Positions 20,131 through 33,661 of a stretch of DNA of 64,000 nucleotides are shown here, one piece after another. This DNA is from Pieris napi. Lineage: Eukaryota; Arthropoda; Insecta; Lepidoptera; Pieridae. Position 1 is the stretch's first letter, and every line of letters starts with the position of its first letter. The notes beneath the pieces were generated by a model. The model did not search any database, was not told where the DNA came from, and was given only the letters and a program-made list of their open reading frames with translations. The stretch covers positions 9,424,001 through 9,488,000 of the forward strand of contig NC_062241.1 in the NCBI RefSeq assembly GCF_905475465.1, given 5' to 3'. A program made the translations under genes and the position numbers.

Positions 20131-22453
20131 TTAATTATCCCAGATAAGCCTACTGTCCTATATTTAGGACAGTAGAAATAAAAAAAAATATCAGAATACC
20201 CTCTTTATCTAAGATTATTTAGTCTTATGATTTGCAGTAAGAAACGTGTCAGCTTTATTAGAAAAAATAAAAAGACAGTTATTTTAACAGTTTTTACCTT
20301 ATATTATACCTTATAAGTGTGTAATAAAAGTGCGTTGCAGACATGGCAAATTACAGGTATGTATAAAAAGTTATATTTTACTCGTGAGTTGTTTTTTTCT
20401 GTGTTAATATCTAGTTGATAACCTTAACTTTTGTACTAAATAAATATTCTAGCAAAATAATATAAATAAATTACGTATAACTTGTTACAAATACTAGCGT
20501 ACTATATATAGGACAGTAGGATAATATACATGATTTTAGTACAATAATACAACTTTTTCTTTACAGACCGTTAGCTGCGCATGAAATTTTAGATGCTTTA
20601 GAAAATGTTTCTGATAATGAAGAAGATTATAGAGAACGACTGATATGTATTCTACCTCCTCCTGTTGATCCTGACTGTCTCACTGACGAAGATTCGGGTG
20701 AAGAAGATAATGTAACTTTGAATAATTTGCCACGAAACATTCTGCTTCAACCGGCTGAAGTAATGATTCAAGGGCAGATTATGGTGAGTGATACAGAAGA
20801 AGAACCTTCTGATTCTACAGGTCGAACTAAACGTAGGCGTACCTACGCATGGAGAAAACGGGACTTGGCAAAAAATCCCGTGAATTGGCCAGATGTTCAA
20901 GGCGCTTGTCAAGATAAGCGCCCAATTGAGTGGTTTGAAAACTTCTTAGATGAAGATGTTATTTCGTTGTTGGTGTCAGAGAGCAATAAATATGCTGTCA
21001 AAAAGAATTTGCCTGGAGACATAACCACTGAAGATATGAAATGTTTTATCGGCATATTGTTGGTTAGTGGTTATTCATGGCTCCCCCGTAGAAGAATATA
21101 TTGGGAAAACTCCCCTGATACAAAGAATGAATTGATCAGCTCGGCTATGACTAGGGATAGATTTGACTTTATTTTTCGCCACCTTCATGTCAATGATAAT
21201 CTGGATTTGCAAGACAAATACACAAAAGTACGCCCCCTAGTTACACTTCTAAATAAAAAGTTCTTAGAGTTTTCTCCTCTTGAAGAGCATTACAGTGTAG
21301 ATGAGGCCATGATCCCCTACTATGGTAGACATGGCTGCAAACAGCACATAAAAGGTAAACCTATTAGGTACGGGTTCAAAGCTTGGGTTGGTGCTACACG
21401 GTTAGGGTATGTTTTATGGATGGAACCATACCAAGGTGCTAAAACTATGTGCAATCCAATATATAAAGAATTGGGGCTGGGTGCAAGCGTTGTTCTCACT
21501 TTTTGCGATGTGCTGATTTCACGTGGCTTCGACCTTCCTTACCACGTAGTTTTTGATAATTTTTTTACTGGGACGCCCTTGCTGGAAGAGATAACAAAGA
21601 AAGGCCTTCGTTGCACTGGGACAGTTCGAGAAAACAGGACATCTAGTTGTCCTCTGATTACATCGAAGTTACTGAAAAAAAAGGAACGTGGTGCTGTCGA
21701 TTACAGAACGACACATGACAACACGTTCAATATTGCTAAATGGCATGACAATAATATATTCAGTATTGCTTCTAATGCTGTAGGAATAAATCCTAAACAA
21801 TCTGCCAAACGCTTCTCACAAAGTGAAAAGAGAAACATTGTCATAGAAGAACCACATATAGTGTCCATCTATAACAAATATATGGGAGGAGTGGATCGGT
21901 CTGATGAAAATATTTCACATTACCGAATTGGTATACGAGGTAAGAAATGGTACATGCCGTTGCTCACACACATGATCGATCTTGCCGAACATAATGCTTG
22001 GCAGTTATATAAAATAAATCATGGAAAACTGGATCATCTTGGCTTTCGCAGAAGGGTAGCAATTGCTTTGATTGAATCAAACAGAAAAAATGCCAAAAGA
22101 GGGCCTAGCCGACCCTCCCATCATGAACATGCTGATAGTCGTAAAGACCAAATGAATCATCTGGTTATTCCTCAATCGAAGCAAACACGCTGTCGTCAAT
22201 GTCACAAAAAATGTTTGACACGTTGCAAGAAATGTGACGTTGGAGTGTGTGTCAAGTGTTTTGAAACATATCATTCATAAATAGTGTTAACCTAGTAAAT
22301 TACATATAACAATGGGTAATATAATCAATAGTTATCTAATAAACTACACTTTTTGATTACATTCTGTTTTGTCCTAAATGGTCTTTTATTTCCTCTTATT
22401 ATCCTACTGTCCTACATATAGGACGGCTGTTTCCCTGAAAGCCTTACACTTAA
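20131..22453 (+). mobile_element. piggyBac-family DNA transposon
   Basis: Encloses the intact transposase at 20343-22280. Palindromic subterminal motifs lie near both ends: CTACTGTCCTA-N4-TAGGACAGTAG at 20151-20175 and CTACTGTCCTACATATAGGA at 22403-22423. A third copy in the same family (TATATATAGGACAGTAGGAT) lies at 20504-20524 inside the transposase intron. TTAA tetranucleotides at 20131-20134 and 22450-22453 are the nearest candidate target sites. The sequence immediately inside them does not match well, so the exact termini are uncertain. Confidence 0.8.
20343..22280 (+). CDS. piggyBac-like transposase, two exons, intact
   Basis: Cut-and-paste transposase specific for TTAA sites, acting in the nucleus. 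Exon 1 is 20343-20356 (MANY plus two bases); the intron 20357-20566 runs from GTATGT to TTTACAG; exon 2 is 20567-22280. The joined frame is open for 575 residues, the usual size for the family (piggyBac about 594). The acidic N-terminus includes LTDEDSGEEDN. The DDD catalytic triad fits Asp250 in YSVDEAMIPYYGRHG, Asp335 in VVFDNFFTG and Asp448 in MGGVDRSDE. The C-terminus (about 546-574) is a Cys-rich zinc-binding domain, CRQCHKKC with further C-x2-C pairs, that binds terminal repeats in relatives. AATAAA follows near 22339. The upstream exon was chosen because it opens with ATG, splices in phase and adds the family's acidic leader; a single-exon model would have to begin at a TTG at 20718. 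No disabling mutation is seen. Confidence 0.93.
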
Positions 22454-24660
22454 TTTTTTTTTTATAAGTTTTTTTATGTTGCATAAGATCTAATAAACTA
22501 AATAATGTAACTTTTTTCAAAATTTTCAGAACATTTTAGTTTCAGTTTCTTATGTATACAGTATACATAAGGAAAACCTGGAATATGATTTGTAATAAAT
22601 TGCTAAAGACCAAAAAACCACAATGCCCTCATTGTTACCCCCTTATTTATAAAAACGAAATCTGACTAACCACACTGTTTCAAGTAAAGCAAATTACAAT
22701 TGCAGACTCGGGGCCCAGATAGAGAGTGTACTTCATTTAAAGGATTAATTTTATTTAATTTTTAATATGTAATAAGACCTTTATACCCAAATAAAAAACA
22801 AATGAAACGTCACATTTAATTATCATGGTGACCGATAGCCGAAAATCGCATTATACGGTGCCCGATAAAATTTTATATCATTATATATATCGGTCATTGT
22901 TTAATTAATTCTTACATATAAGCCTGGAGATATGTCACCGTGATAAGTTATTTTTCGAAGACAAGAAAGACGTCGATTCGATTCATTAATATATAGGATT
23001 TTGACTTTCTGAATCTCATCTAAACATTTATAATTTTAATTAAAATGTATACCTTAATTCTGTCTCAATGTATAAAATAAATCTAATAGAGAGGGTATTT
23101 CTAGGACATACATATACGTGTTAGCTTTATACAGCTAGCGTACAAAACGTATTATCGTGAAATCAATTTATCTTTATGACTAGGATTTTCTCAAACCTAA
23201 ATATAAGTACATATATATCAAAAACATAATTAAGTACAATGTCTTTGATAACATAGATTAGATTAAGTGCTTATACTTGTTACTTTCCTCAAATACATAC
23301 CTACTAACTTCAATATAAATTAAAATGTAGATATTAAGTCTGTTAAAATTTACAATAAGTGTAATTGCTATATATTAATTATTTTGACATTCTACATTTG
23401 ATTTATTTTGAAATATTTTTCATGCATTATTTGTCTTTCAGTTTCGTTTTATTCTAAATAAACACAGTATAGGACATAACAATAGGCTTGCAACATTTCC
23501 CCTTTATTAACGAGTGTACTATACAATATAATGTTAGATTTTCCGCGATGTAATTACACTAACACTTATGATCATATGAAACGATCTCAATTGGCGCTAT
23601 CAATGCAATCGTACGCACAGCGTAATGTACTATTTCAGGCAGGGGCAATGACCGACATATCGCTCATTTAGCTATAAACAAAGTTTATCGAACGCATACA
23701 ATAGAACGACAATAAAGCCTGCATGGCGTTTTTCCTTACAAATGTACAATTATTTATGCGTTGTTTCTCAGTTAATTGTGAAATGTAAGTTGTCAAAACT
23801 GTCATAAGTTATAGAGAACTGTTTGGCACTTATCAAAGTTTCGGATATTAAAGTTTTTTAATCTGTGAGGATTTTTTTGACATAGACATTAACAACATGA
23901 CTTGATTAAGAAACCGACCGAGAATTTCAACCTAATTATGGAGAAGATATCGTTATACAGTATTGAATTGTAAAAATTGGTAACACATTTACCTATTGTT
24001 CATCGTCAATTTTCATTTAACGTAAATATTTTTAAATAGCATGGAAACACGATAAACTTTAAAGACTTTATTAAGTACTTAAAAGTGAAACAGATCATTA
24101 AACTGATAAGAAATATGAGGAGCGACTGAGTAAGTTGACCTCATTACACTTCCACCGATTTCTATATGTTACAGAACTATCTATTCACCACTTAGTTTAA
24201 TTGTCTGTATAAACTGAAATTAGTTTACGAATTCATCACGATTGAGTGATCTGTAATTCTTTTTTTTAATATGTAAAATTTAATATTTTTAAATGGCGGA
24301 AATAATATTACATTCCTTAGAATACAGCCAATATTTAAACAAAAATCAGAGACGATATTACACCTAGCTTAATTGCTACAAGTATCCTGATGTGTACACA
24401 GCCTTATAGCAAGTTAAAAGTAAACATAGACAACACTTGTTTAAATATCCTTATCCAAAAAATGTATAAATAATAAGTAAGGGCCCATAATTTTTCTTTG
24501 GAACGGTTGTTGAAAAAGTGTACTTGATAAAAGTACGAAATTTAAGTCCAATATAAGCGTTAGACCTTATAATAATTGAAAGCCAAAGCCAGACCGATAA
24601 CCAGATATCAGAGACCATTTCAGTACCTATACGATAATAAAAATTAATTAGAATAAAAAA
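22454..24660. other. Intergenic, no gene recognised
   Basis: AT-rich sequence between the piggyBac element and a SINE. No exon-like conservation or named repeat was noticed. Confidence 0.4.
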
Positions 24661-24934
24661 TCTAAGGCGCAACCTTTTACCGCTAGGTCTGGGCCACAGA
24701 TTTCTGTATCTTTCTTTCATGATCATTTGTTAATCTAATAGGCAAGTAGGTGATCAGCCTCCTGTGCCTGCCACACGCCGGTTTCTTCACGATGCTTTCC
24801 TTCACCGTTCGAGCGCATTTTAAATGCGCACATAGAAAGACAGTTTATTGGTGCACAGCCTCGAAGATTGTAGATCGAACCTACGTCCTCAGGGATGAGA
24901 GTCGCACGCTATAGCCAATAAGCCAACACTGCTC
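24661..24934 (-). mobile_element. tRNA-derived SINE, family 1, copy C
   Basis: Minus-strand family-1 copy, more diverged than those at 1036 and 5317. It retains GGTTCGATCT on the minus strand near 24865, GAAGGAAAGCATCGTGA and ATCATGAAAGAAAGATACAG-like blocks. It is missing the GTCTCAGACCCAAAAAGTCG segment. Flanks AATTAGAATAAA and AATTAAAGTAAA may be an eroded target duplication. Confidence 0.85.
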
Positions 24935-24939
24935 AATTA

Positions 24940-27900
24940 AAGTAAATAACGCTTTTTGCAATTTTGTAACTTAATCTTCAAAAATAATAGCAATCGTGCT
25001 AAACTTTGGTAACATGTAGCAGCATGTCACAACTCGTCCAAGAGCCAATGACTCTAATATTAACTATTACTAACACTATTGTTTATTTATGGACATATCA
25101 TTTGTATGTGTATTAATATGTTGTAAACAATTACTAAACACACTTTATTTCTCACCTTAAAATTAAGTTTGCCATAGGCTTTGACAATACCTACTGGTAC
25201 GAAAAGTTGTCATCAGTTGAACTACTGTTACTGAGGTATTTCGTAGATTTTTTATCCACAACGAAGCCGATACCTCGAATCTAAACTGCATTCAATCAAA
25301 CTCTTTCGAATCTATAGTTACCAATTGTTACAGTCTGGTGAACGATGAAGTTATAACTGTCCTTAGCATAACTTAGCATAACATACTTCTTTTAGTTTAA
25401 AAATGACTTTCAAATAAAATATTTCAATAGTAATCGCACCCACAAAAACAATAATGTAATTTTAGATAATGACTATTAATTAAAATCAGTAAAAACATTA
25501 ATATTCAGAGTCAAGAAATATATGATTTTCACACGTAGCGGACACAAATTGATCACCTAGTACCTAACTCCTACAGTGCAGTCATCTGCGGTCAAATAAC
25601 CCTTGGGACACAATGTGGTAACGTGTAAACTATGGCCTCATACCAACAAGTCGGGTGCTTTTGAAGGCATTTGATATTCTCTACATTATCGTCTATAAAA
25701 TTAGCCTAAACACTATCAAACCTTTAAGATTATTTTAATGGTCACGTTGACTTTATGACTAATTAATTTTTAAGAGTTTAATGACCGGACTCATTACCAA
25801 ACTATTTATTTTTGCTTACATCGTACGTCATAATATGCTTTTATGTATTTTCTGTATACCATTAATGTCCAATATATATAAAAATATGTATAGAAAACAT
25901 TGGGTAAATAATAACACAATTCAGCATTTGTTAAATTAGGCTCATCAAAGGGTTTATAATATAATAACACCTTATAGCCGCCCAATATTAGTATACAATA
26001 TATTCTTAATATATTTTGACTCCTATTACAAACTATTAAGAGTGTGATCAAACTAGGTACTAGTTTTCCCACCTGAGCCTTTAGAATTCGTATGCACACT
26101 TAAGAAACTTAAACAACAGGTTTTAGGAAAAAAATACCTACTAGAAAATTGTTAACGAAACACATTAAGTAAATTTTAAGAACAAAGATATAATTACGAA
26201 TAGCCCCTCTGTGGGGCCTGGGCCTCATGTTGTGACACACTGGTCTAGATCTATCTATAAGTCCCCCCCCCCCCCTGTTGGGTAGACTCAGTTGACCAAC
26301 CAAGAAGACATTGTATCCACACAATATAAACAATCTAAAATCTAAAAATAATGAAATAATATCGTCGAACCAACGAATAACACTAGGCAAAAAATATTAA
26401 GTTATACAGAACTGAGAAGTCAATAACCGCGCACTTTTGTTTAAACTACTGGATTGTCAAAGGTCATATTATTCATACAAATATGCCTTTTTTTAATGTT
26501 AAATCATTTTACGCATTAATTTTACACGTATCGTATAAAATATACTACGCAATACTTCATAAATATAAAGCTGCTGCCATATTGTTAGTACGGTCGTATG
26601 TATAATTTTTATGTAATTTAATCTGGATAAAGAACATAATTTAAACGGTTTAGAATCAATTTACTGTAAAAAAAGTGAATTATGTATAGAAAATAACAAA
26701 ATTTGAAATAGAATCTATTAAATGAAAAATCAACGCAATTTTGCACGCCGTCGTATTCGTAAAGCGTACAATTTCTAACCGGTAGTAAAATTAATAATTA
26801 TTTTTCTATGGTAAAACCGCACAGAAACAAATGGTTAAGCTAGGTCATAGATTGTAAACCCAGCAACGATGCGTATACGCTCGGGTTACGCAAAGCGTAT
26901 CTTTATGGGCCTTTGTCTTGATTGCAAGCCGTGTTGCACGCAAACGCTCATTCAACAAGGAAATTGAATATTATGAGTTTTTCTTTACATAGCCATAAAC
27001 TACTATTAGTTATAAATAAAACTACAATGCAGACGAACAAGTTAAGCAGGGTTCGGGATGAAGGACGAGACAAAATGGCCGCCCGTTGTCGTAATTTTTT
27101 ACAATTTAAAAGTTTCTCTGTTCTTTTGTTTTTTTGTGTATTGTTAGAGCTAAATTGAAATATTTGTTAACAAAAATTTCCTTTCTATCTGAATGACGCT
27201 TTTTCAATGTCACTTAAAACTGTATTTTGTTAGTATATTACATTTTGACCGTAACTTCGCTGGTGTGTAGCAAAAGAAAATATTATGACTTGTCATGTAA
27301 TTAAAAAAAATTTTGTTTACATTATGCATTCAGGATAAGTAAGTTATATAAATTTATAGGAAAACTATATGTATCGTCTATCTTTTGTCATAGTCTTGGC
27401 AATATTAAAACTGTCATTTAAAAATATAAAAATTGTATTCGTTCACATATATTTTATTTGCGATTTCTCTACTTAATGAGGTTATCGGTACAAAAGTGTA
27501 TCTATTTCGGTTAAATTAATTATTAGAAAAAATAGATCTTCAGTGTCACTTTCCGTATTGTATTCCTACGCTAAAGGCGATATTTGAAAATTGTAACACA
27601 CCGTACACTTAATGGTTAAGTTTCCGTTATTAAACGTGTCGGCTATTAGTATAAGTTATCTCTTTGTGGAGTTCAAAGGCCTTTTTCAATATTTAAAAAC
27701 TAATCAACCGTTTTTACATGAATATTGGAATTCAATACGGTATTTTTTCACTCGTTCATTAACTCGTTTTGTAAAAACTGAAAGGCCGTTGTACTCAGGT
27801 TAAGCGGATATTAATTTTTTTAACACTTAAATATATTAGAAAAAATGGTTTTAAATTAAGACATTTTTCTTTTTTCTTACCGCTGTTGAATACATAGTAC

Positions 27901-28870
27901 GAAACATTGAGTCATATGATTCAAGGTTCGATTAAGGAAAAAAATATGTAAGACAATATAGAAGAACAAATAAGACAAAAGACATTGAATTTAACAGAAT
28001 AAGGAGATATTTATTTTATCAAGCGTATTTTATACGAAGAAACTATGCTGAATTACATATACTAGGTATATATGCTAAATTGTGTACTTCCTATTATGCA
28101 AATTTTCTTATTATTACTATTCCTATTAGGAGAACGTTTATTGTTGTTTTTTTTATGCATATTAAAGACAATGATATATATAAATGTTTACCATATTTGT
28201 ATAACGTAAAAGTTAATATTACTATAGATACAACCATTCAAAGTACTCATGTTTCAATTAATTCGAAGTTAGTCGAGCAAATTAGAAGTCCCATAACTCT
28301 CCAATCAGGCATAAATTTATGAAGACGTTTAATTATTTGTTTAATTGCAAGTAGTTGTCCAGCCTCGTGGTTCTACCAAACATTATGAATTCGATAGAAA
28401 TCGAAGCTAGGGCCTCCAGAAAACATCTGCATTACGTCGTTAAGTCTGGTAGTAATTAATTATATAAATTTGTTTTGTATATCACGGAATTATCGACCAA
28501 AATAGTAGCATGCTATGTAAAAACTAGTCTATGTCCGTAAATACTATAAATTTAACTTGAAAATACGTAAAATGTCTTTAATCTTACAATGTTCAAGTTT
28601 AAATATAAGTTAAAAGCAAAAAAGCCTTATCGATGGCTTAGCCCATAAATAAACACGGAATTCGACGGACTGGAATCTTTTGGCATTTCCTTTTTTACAT
28701 TCATCCTTGAAAGTTAACTTTCCTTGTTTCTTTATGCGATAAACGATTGTTATATAACCATCCCGTTCAGCGATTTAATATTAATTTCACATACACCATT
28801 TTGCAGCACCATGGCCAAAACTACAATTCATAGACACTACCTACTATTAACATTCTTATATATACCTATT
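24940..28870. other. Intergenic, no gene recognised
   Basis: Long AT-rich stretch with a C-run at about 26263-26276. Open frames here are short and resemble no family I know. No RNA gene or clear repeat was identified. Confidence 0.4.
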
Positions 28871-28876
28871 ATTGTG

Positions 28877-29110
28877 GAACATGGTGTAATGGTTGCAGCT
28901 CCTTACAAACGTTGTGTAAAAAAAAAAACATGGCGATTAAAAAGAGTGGCGGAGAGTTTATTGCCAGTTCTTCTCTTCCGTTCTACGCCCTTGATTTGAG
29001 AACTGGCAGTAAATGTAAAATTAGAAGCATTAATATTTATTTCTTTAATGACGAATCACAAGTGTACATTGTGTTACCTACGTGAATAAATGATTTTTGA
29101 ATTTTGATTT
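28877..29110 (+). repeat. R3 retrotransposon tail, copy 3 (most complete)
   Basis: Runs from GGAACATGGTGTAATGGTTG through an A-rich spacer, GGCGATTAAAAAGAGTGGCG and GTACATTGTGTTACCTACGT to the 3' end GATTTTTGAATTTTGATTTT. It shows the left and right halves of the family joined, which identifies the 11191-11805 copy as interrupted. Confidence 0.75.
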
Positions 29111-29114
29111 TTTT

Positions 29115-32100
29115 TTTATTCCCTAGCTTCCTTGCTTTTAGGAAAGAATATTTGGATAGAATGTTTCTGTCAAAGTGTAATTCTAAACTGTACTTACTAG
29201 CGGTTCCCTGCCACGCTTCGCTGTGGCATATACTTAGTGATTGAATGGTTGAGAAATGAGAAACAAAACAAAGAAAACATTTCATATAAGTTTAATTTTG
29301 AAATACTTGTGGAAAAGTCCTTGATGCGGTTTATATTTTAAAAAAATTGCAGCTCGATCGGTGCAGAACTTTTTGAACAAAACGTACACAAACCAACATA
29401 ACATTTTTATATATATAGATAGATATAACAAAGATGCAAATCTTTCTGAACTATAACTAAATCTTACTAAAAAAGAAATACAAAATAAAGCAGGGTTATG
29501 TCGATTACAACTAAAATCACAAAGAGCATAGAGAGAATCAAAAACAACGAAAAAGCATGATATTGACGAGTTCAATGTAAGAAATATTCATGTATTTAAT
29601 TTTTAGTAACAAAATATCGTTGTCAATAGAACCACACATCTTTCTAGCTATCTAATCACCATTCCTTCTACAAATATTAGATAATGTGTCGCCTTATCAC
29701 ACCCATCCAGCAGCAATTATTATTATTATCACTAAACTATTATTTACTTTCTTACGTTCAAAATGTCTGTTTAGGGGAAATGTTGAATTTATTTAATTGT
29801 GTTTAAGGAAACATTTCCCGGAAGTGTAATCGTAAACACTGATGATAAACTATGTTTAAATACTATTTTTACATATTTCTTTTTCTAAAGGTCATGTAGT
29901 TAATACGTATATTTATTGCCTCTTCTTTCTCTGTGGTCTAATGTACTTATACTTAGCACGATTGGCCTAAAGGTCTAGATACCAGGCCATAAACTCCAAA
30001 AAAAAAAAAAAATACTTAGCACGAATAATACGTTCATTAAATAGAGTAGTAATAAGTATTATTGCTATAAGATACAGCAGACTATCCTTGGTGGTTTATT
30101 TTTTGCTTAATATTTAGATTATATTTTAATAATACTTTTAACGTCCAGAAAATCCCTTTTCATAAGTTATTAAGTCAGTTCCTTCATCTGCTTCTCATAT
30201 TATCTTTATAAAGGTGTTATGATCTGCAAACATTTCCACCAATTCTGCTCATTAACATGCGGTTTACTACAGAAAAATCTAGGATTCCTAGCAATTACGA
30301 TTAGTACTTTTCACAAGATGTATAAATTATATTAGGTATTTTTTTTTAATAAATGAATTTGGGTCTATAGACAATAGTATGTCAGAAAAACTGATAATTG
30401 TATTTCTATTAATACTGTTACTATAGATATGGAGTAAATAATGTATTACAACCCGCATGGCACGTACAAACGCGTTCGTAAAGTCACATTTATTCTTTTA
30501 TCAAAAACACTTAATTAAGACCACAACGTACTATAAAAATGGGTTCATTATGAGCACAGCAGATTATCGCATCCGTTTCAACCGTATTTAGTGTTTTTGT
30601 AATATAGCCCTTATTTGTACGCAAATAAGAGTCTTTATATTTACTTTAATAACGTTCAAGTGGTTTTGTCAAGGTTTGGTTATCTCAGTGTTGGGTTACA
30701 AGAGTGGCCGACTAGGCTCCAGGAATTGCAAGGCAGAAGTATGTTTTAAATATTATTTAGAAATGCTTACAGTGCCGGAAACTTAAGTACCACATTGAAA
30801 GGTTTTTTTTATGAAAAAAATAATAGCTTCATTATTTGTTCTTATTTTTATTGAACCACAACAATATAACAGCTACACACATCTATAAAAGATGAATCAA
30901 TGTCTATGAAAATAATTTTTTCTTCGCTACCCAAGGAGTCTATTAGTTTATTAACCTTTATTAATATGTGGTCTAGACGTCCTAAGGAGCCCAGGATACA
31001 TCCTAGCGAAAAAAAAATCAGTCATAGATTTACACCAAAGTCCCTGCATTGTGTTGCCCACTTATTAGTATTATAATACTGGCTCAGGTCGGATAAGATA
31101 TACAAAAGCTAATCGCCAACGCTTGCTTACGTAATGCAAAAAACATTGCGAACTATTGTGATGCTTGTTCCGGGTTCGATTCTATTGTTAAAGTGATTTC
31201 ACAACCATCTGTTGATCTTTAGCATCATTATTACTATGTTATGTATTTCTATGTGTATGAGAAAACTAGCCGACTGCTTTTAGGAAAGGGCCTGGTGATA
31301 ATATATAACGAAAGAAGATGTCACCTCGTGACATTCATATTTGTCGCATGGGAAACGAATAAACCATCAGTTTAATCGTTTGATTGTTTTTCTTTCAATT
31401 TTTTTCCATTATTAGAAGTTTCGTTTAGTATTAAACGCTAATGTGCAAACCTCTGCGTCAAATTTTTTTATGAAAAAATATACAGCGCCTCTAGTATTTA
31501 ACCAATAGAATAAACGTTTGTCATACAAATATTTGATACGGAGGCATTTTATGTCAGTGTTTATTTAACTTGAAGAACTCATACGATGCTTTTCATTATA
31601 TCTACCATGCAGAATCTAGGCTACGTAAAGGCCTGGACAAAGGATGAGGATAGGTGAAAAAAAAAATATTAACATTATTATTTTGACTATAATTCAATAA
31701 AAATGCAGATGGAAATAAAGAAAACTTACAAGAAAATGTCATAAACAAACTTCTGCTACAATTTTGTCCGTTATAGAATATAGTCATTTTGGAAGATTAA
31801 CTTATTGATAATTAAATAAAAAAAATTAAATACTTAATTACAAGAGACATAGGTACTAGAGTTTAAACTAATGCCTGTTATTAATGACTCGTTATATTTC
31901 TAACGTTAAGTTACAAAGTAATATTCAAACGGTTTAAATAAAAAAGAAATTAAATAAGTCAACTTAAATGGTTTATAATTCGTAATGAACTGATAATAAA
32001 TAATATATGCGAACTTCATGAAAACGCTTACAACTAAATACTTAATATTAGGTACAAAATTATTATCTTAATGGTCTGCATGCAACGACTCGATTTACGG

Positions 32101-32215
32101 AGAAAAACTGAAAAAAAAACTTCTACGGCATACGTTTATGGGTAACAAAAAACAATACCATCTCGGTTCTATAATGTCTTTCATAAATAATACAAAACCA
32201 AATATAAGAAAATGG
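29115..32215. other. Intergenic, mostly featureless
   Basis: AT-rich spacer between the repeats and the 3' end of Tis11. Apart from a small retro-insertion at 29949-30025, nothing codes or repeats convincingly. A decayed B-box-like GGTTCGATTC at about 31172 may be a SINE relic. Confidence 0.4.
29949..30025 (+). mobile_element. Truncated retro-insertion with target duplication
   Basis: ATACTTAGCACGA occurs on both sides (about 29949-29962 and 30013-30025) of roughly 50 bp that reads TTGGCCTAAAGGTCTAGATA, then CCAGGCCATAAACTCC and an A-run. This is a 5'-truncated LINE or SINE 3' end with its poly(A) tail. Confidence 0.75.
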
Positions 32216-33661
32216 TCTTTTATTTATCAAATATCAATACAAAAATAGTCAACTTTCGACTTTAAGAAAACATCGGTAGGCTTCAATCAGAATTTCTCCT
32301 AATCGCTTAATTGGTCCCTTAATTCTCAAACTTTTTTATATAAATATTATAAAATATCACACTTTAAATTCAAAGTAAAAACTATTCTACGTCGAAACTA
32401 ACCACTTATAGCTCTGTCAAAAGTACAAAAAGTGTGCCAATTTGAATATAATATTCAAAAGAGACAATAAATAAACTATCTATTTAGATAATCTAAGCAT
32501 TAAATATTATATAGATTTATATCTGTTACAAGTAAAAGGCACTGTGTATCGCGGCGCGAGACTTTTGGAAGCGCGAGAGGGTAGCGTCTGCGCACCGCGG
32601 ATCGCCGCCGACTGTTATAACTATTGTCCTTGATAAACATCGCTGTATATGTTAGTACAGAGCTTATGAGACATTGACGGGTTCATTCTCAGATTTTTAT
32701 TTGCGTCCGGGTACGATAGCATCGAGCGAGAGTAGCTTTACGGTGGAAAAAAAGCACCAAAACTCTGAAACTGGTTTGTGTTTGCTGCGCGCCCTCGCTC
32801 GATGCAAAAAAGACAAGTCGCAGGCGAATGGCTGGAGGCACGCTGCGTGATAGCTTCGATATTCCTTACGGACTCAGATGATTGATATAGCTAGCGGCAG
32901 TTGTTTTCGTAATTCTGAATAATTGTGCAAAGGTTGTACCAGCGAACAATCTCGTAGTTACATTTAGAGTAATTTTTTTTTTTCAAAAAATAAACCCGTC
33001 AAGTTTCAAGACTTGTCAGTCAGATCCACTTGTGCAAATTTTAGGCAAAACAATTAGATTGATGTACCAAAAGTGGAGGAGATCGACACGAAACGAGCCA
33101 CGTCCCGTCGACGCATGCCCCGTCCGAATGCGGTGCGTAATCACTATGAATAATAATTATAGTTAAAGAGACTCGAAATAAATAATAAATTATTATCTTA
33201 ATCCTTAAAAATAGATCACGAGCGCCTTCTCGCGGTACGGTACCGAGCGCGGATAGGCAGTTTACGAAATAAATAATAATGTAACTATAAACTAACTTTA
33301 CAGAGACCACCGCTCGGCGGAGGATCGCATCGGGAAGACTTCCGCGAGCTACTAAATAAATATTCTAAAATTATAAGGTGCCATTTACAAGTGCGTGCCG
33401 ATAACTTAAATGATGTACATACGACTATATTCACACCGCAAACTTTCGAGACGCCAGTGAACACTTTATCTTTACAATACAATTTTTACAAGGCAATGTA
33501 CTTAGGACATCAGTAGACTGGAGATCATTCGTTGAGCGGGTGTGCGGGCAAAAGCGCGACGAGTGGGACGGCTCGGCCGCTGGAAGACGTCGAGGAGGCA
33601 CTTAGGTGACGGACGATTTACGCTACGCTCGATTCGTTAACTTAGGACTAGTTGATCGCAC
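32200..33661 (-). other. 3'UTR of Tis11 with AU-rich elements
   Basis: About 1.45 kb from the stop codon to the minus-strand AATAAA at 32219-32224. It contains UUAUUUAUU nonamers at 33177-33185, 33268-33276 and 32466-32474, and UAUUUAUU at 33355-33362. These match the UAUUUAU core bound by the tandem CCCH fingers this gene encodes, so the mRNA is a likely target of its own product, as is known for mammalian TTP. The extent is inferred from the poly(A) signal. Confidence 0.65.
32219..32224 (-). terminator. Candidate poly(A) signal of Tis11
   Basis: Canonical AATAAA on the minus strand, downstream of the AU-rich elements. It was chosen because the GC-richer UTR-like sequence (to about 32540) precedes it. 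Other sites are possible. Confidence 0.45.

Noticed and set aside
26263..26276. Poly-C run
   Set aside because: Simple sequence, possibly length-unstable or a sequencing artefact; no flanking structure.
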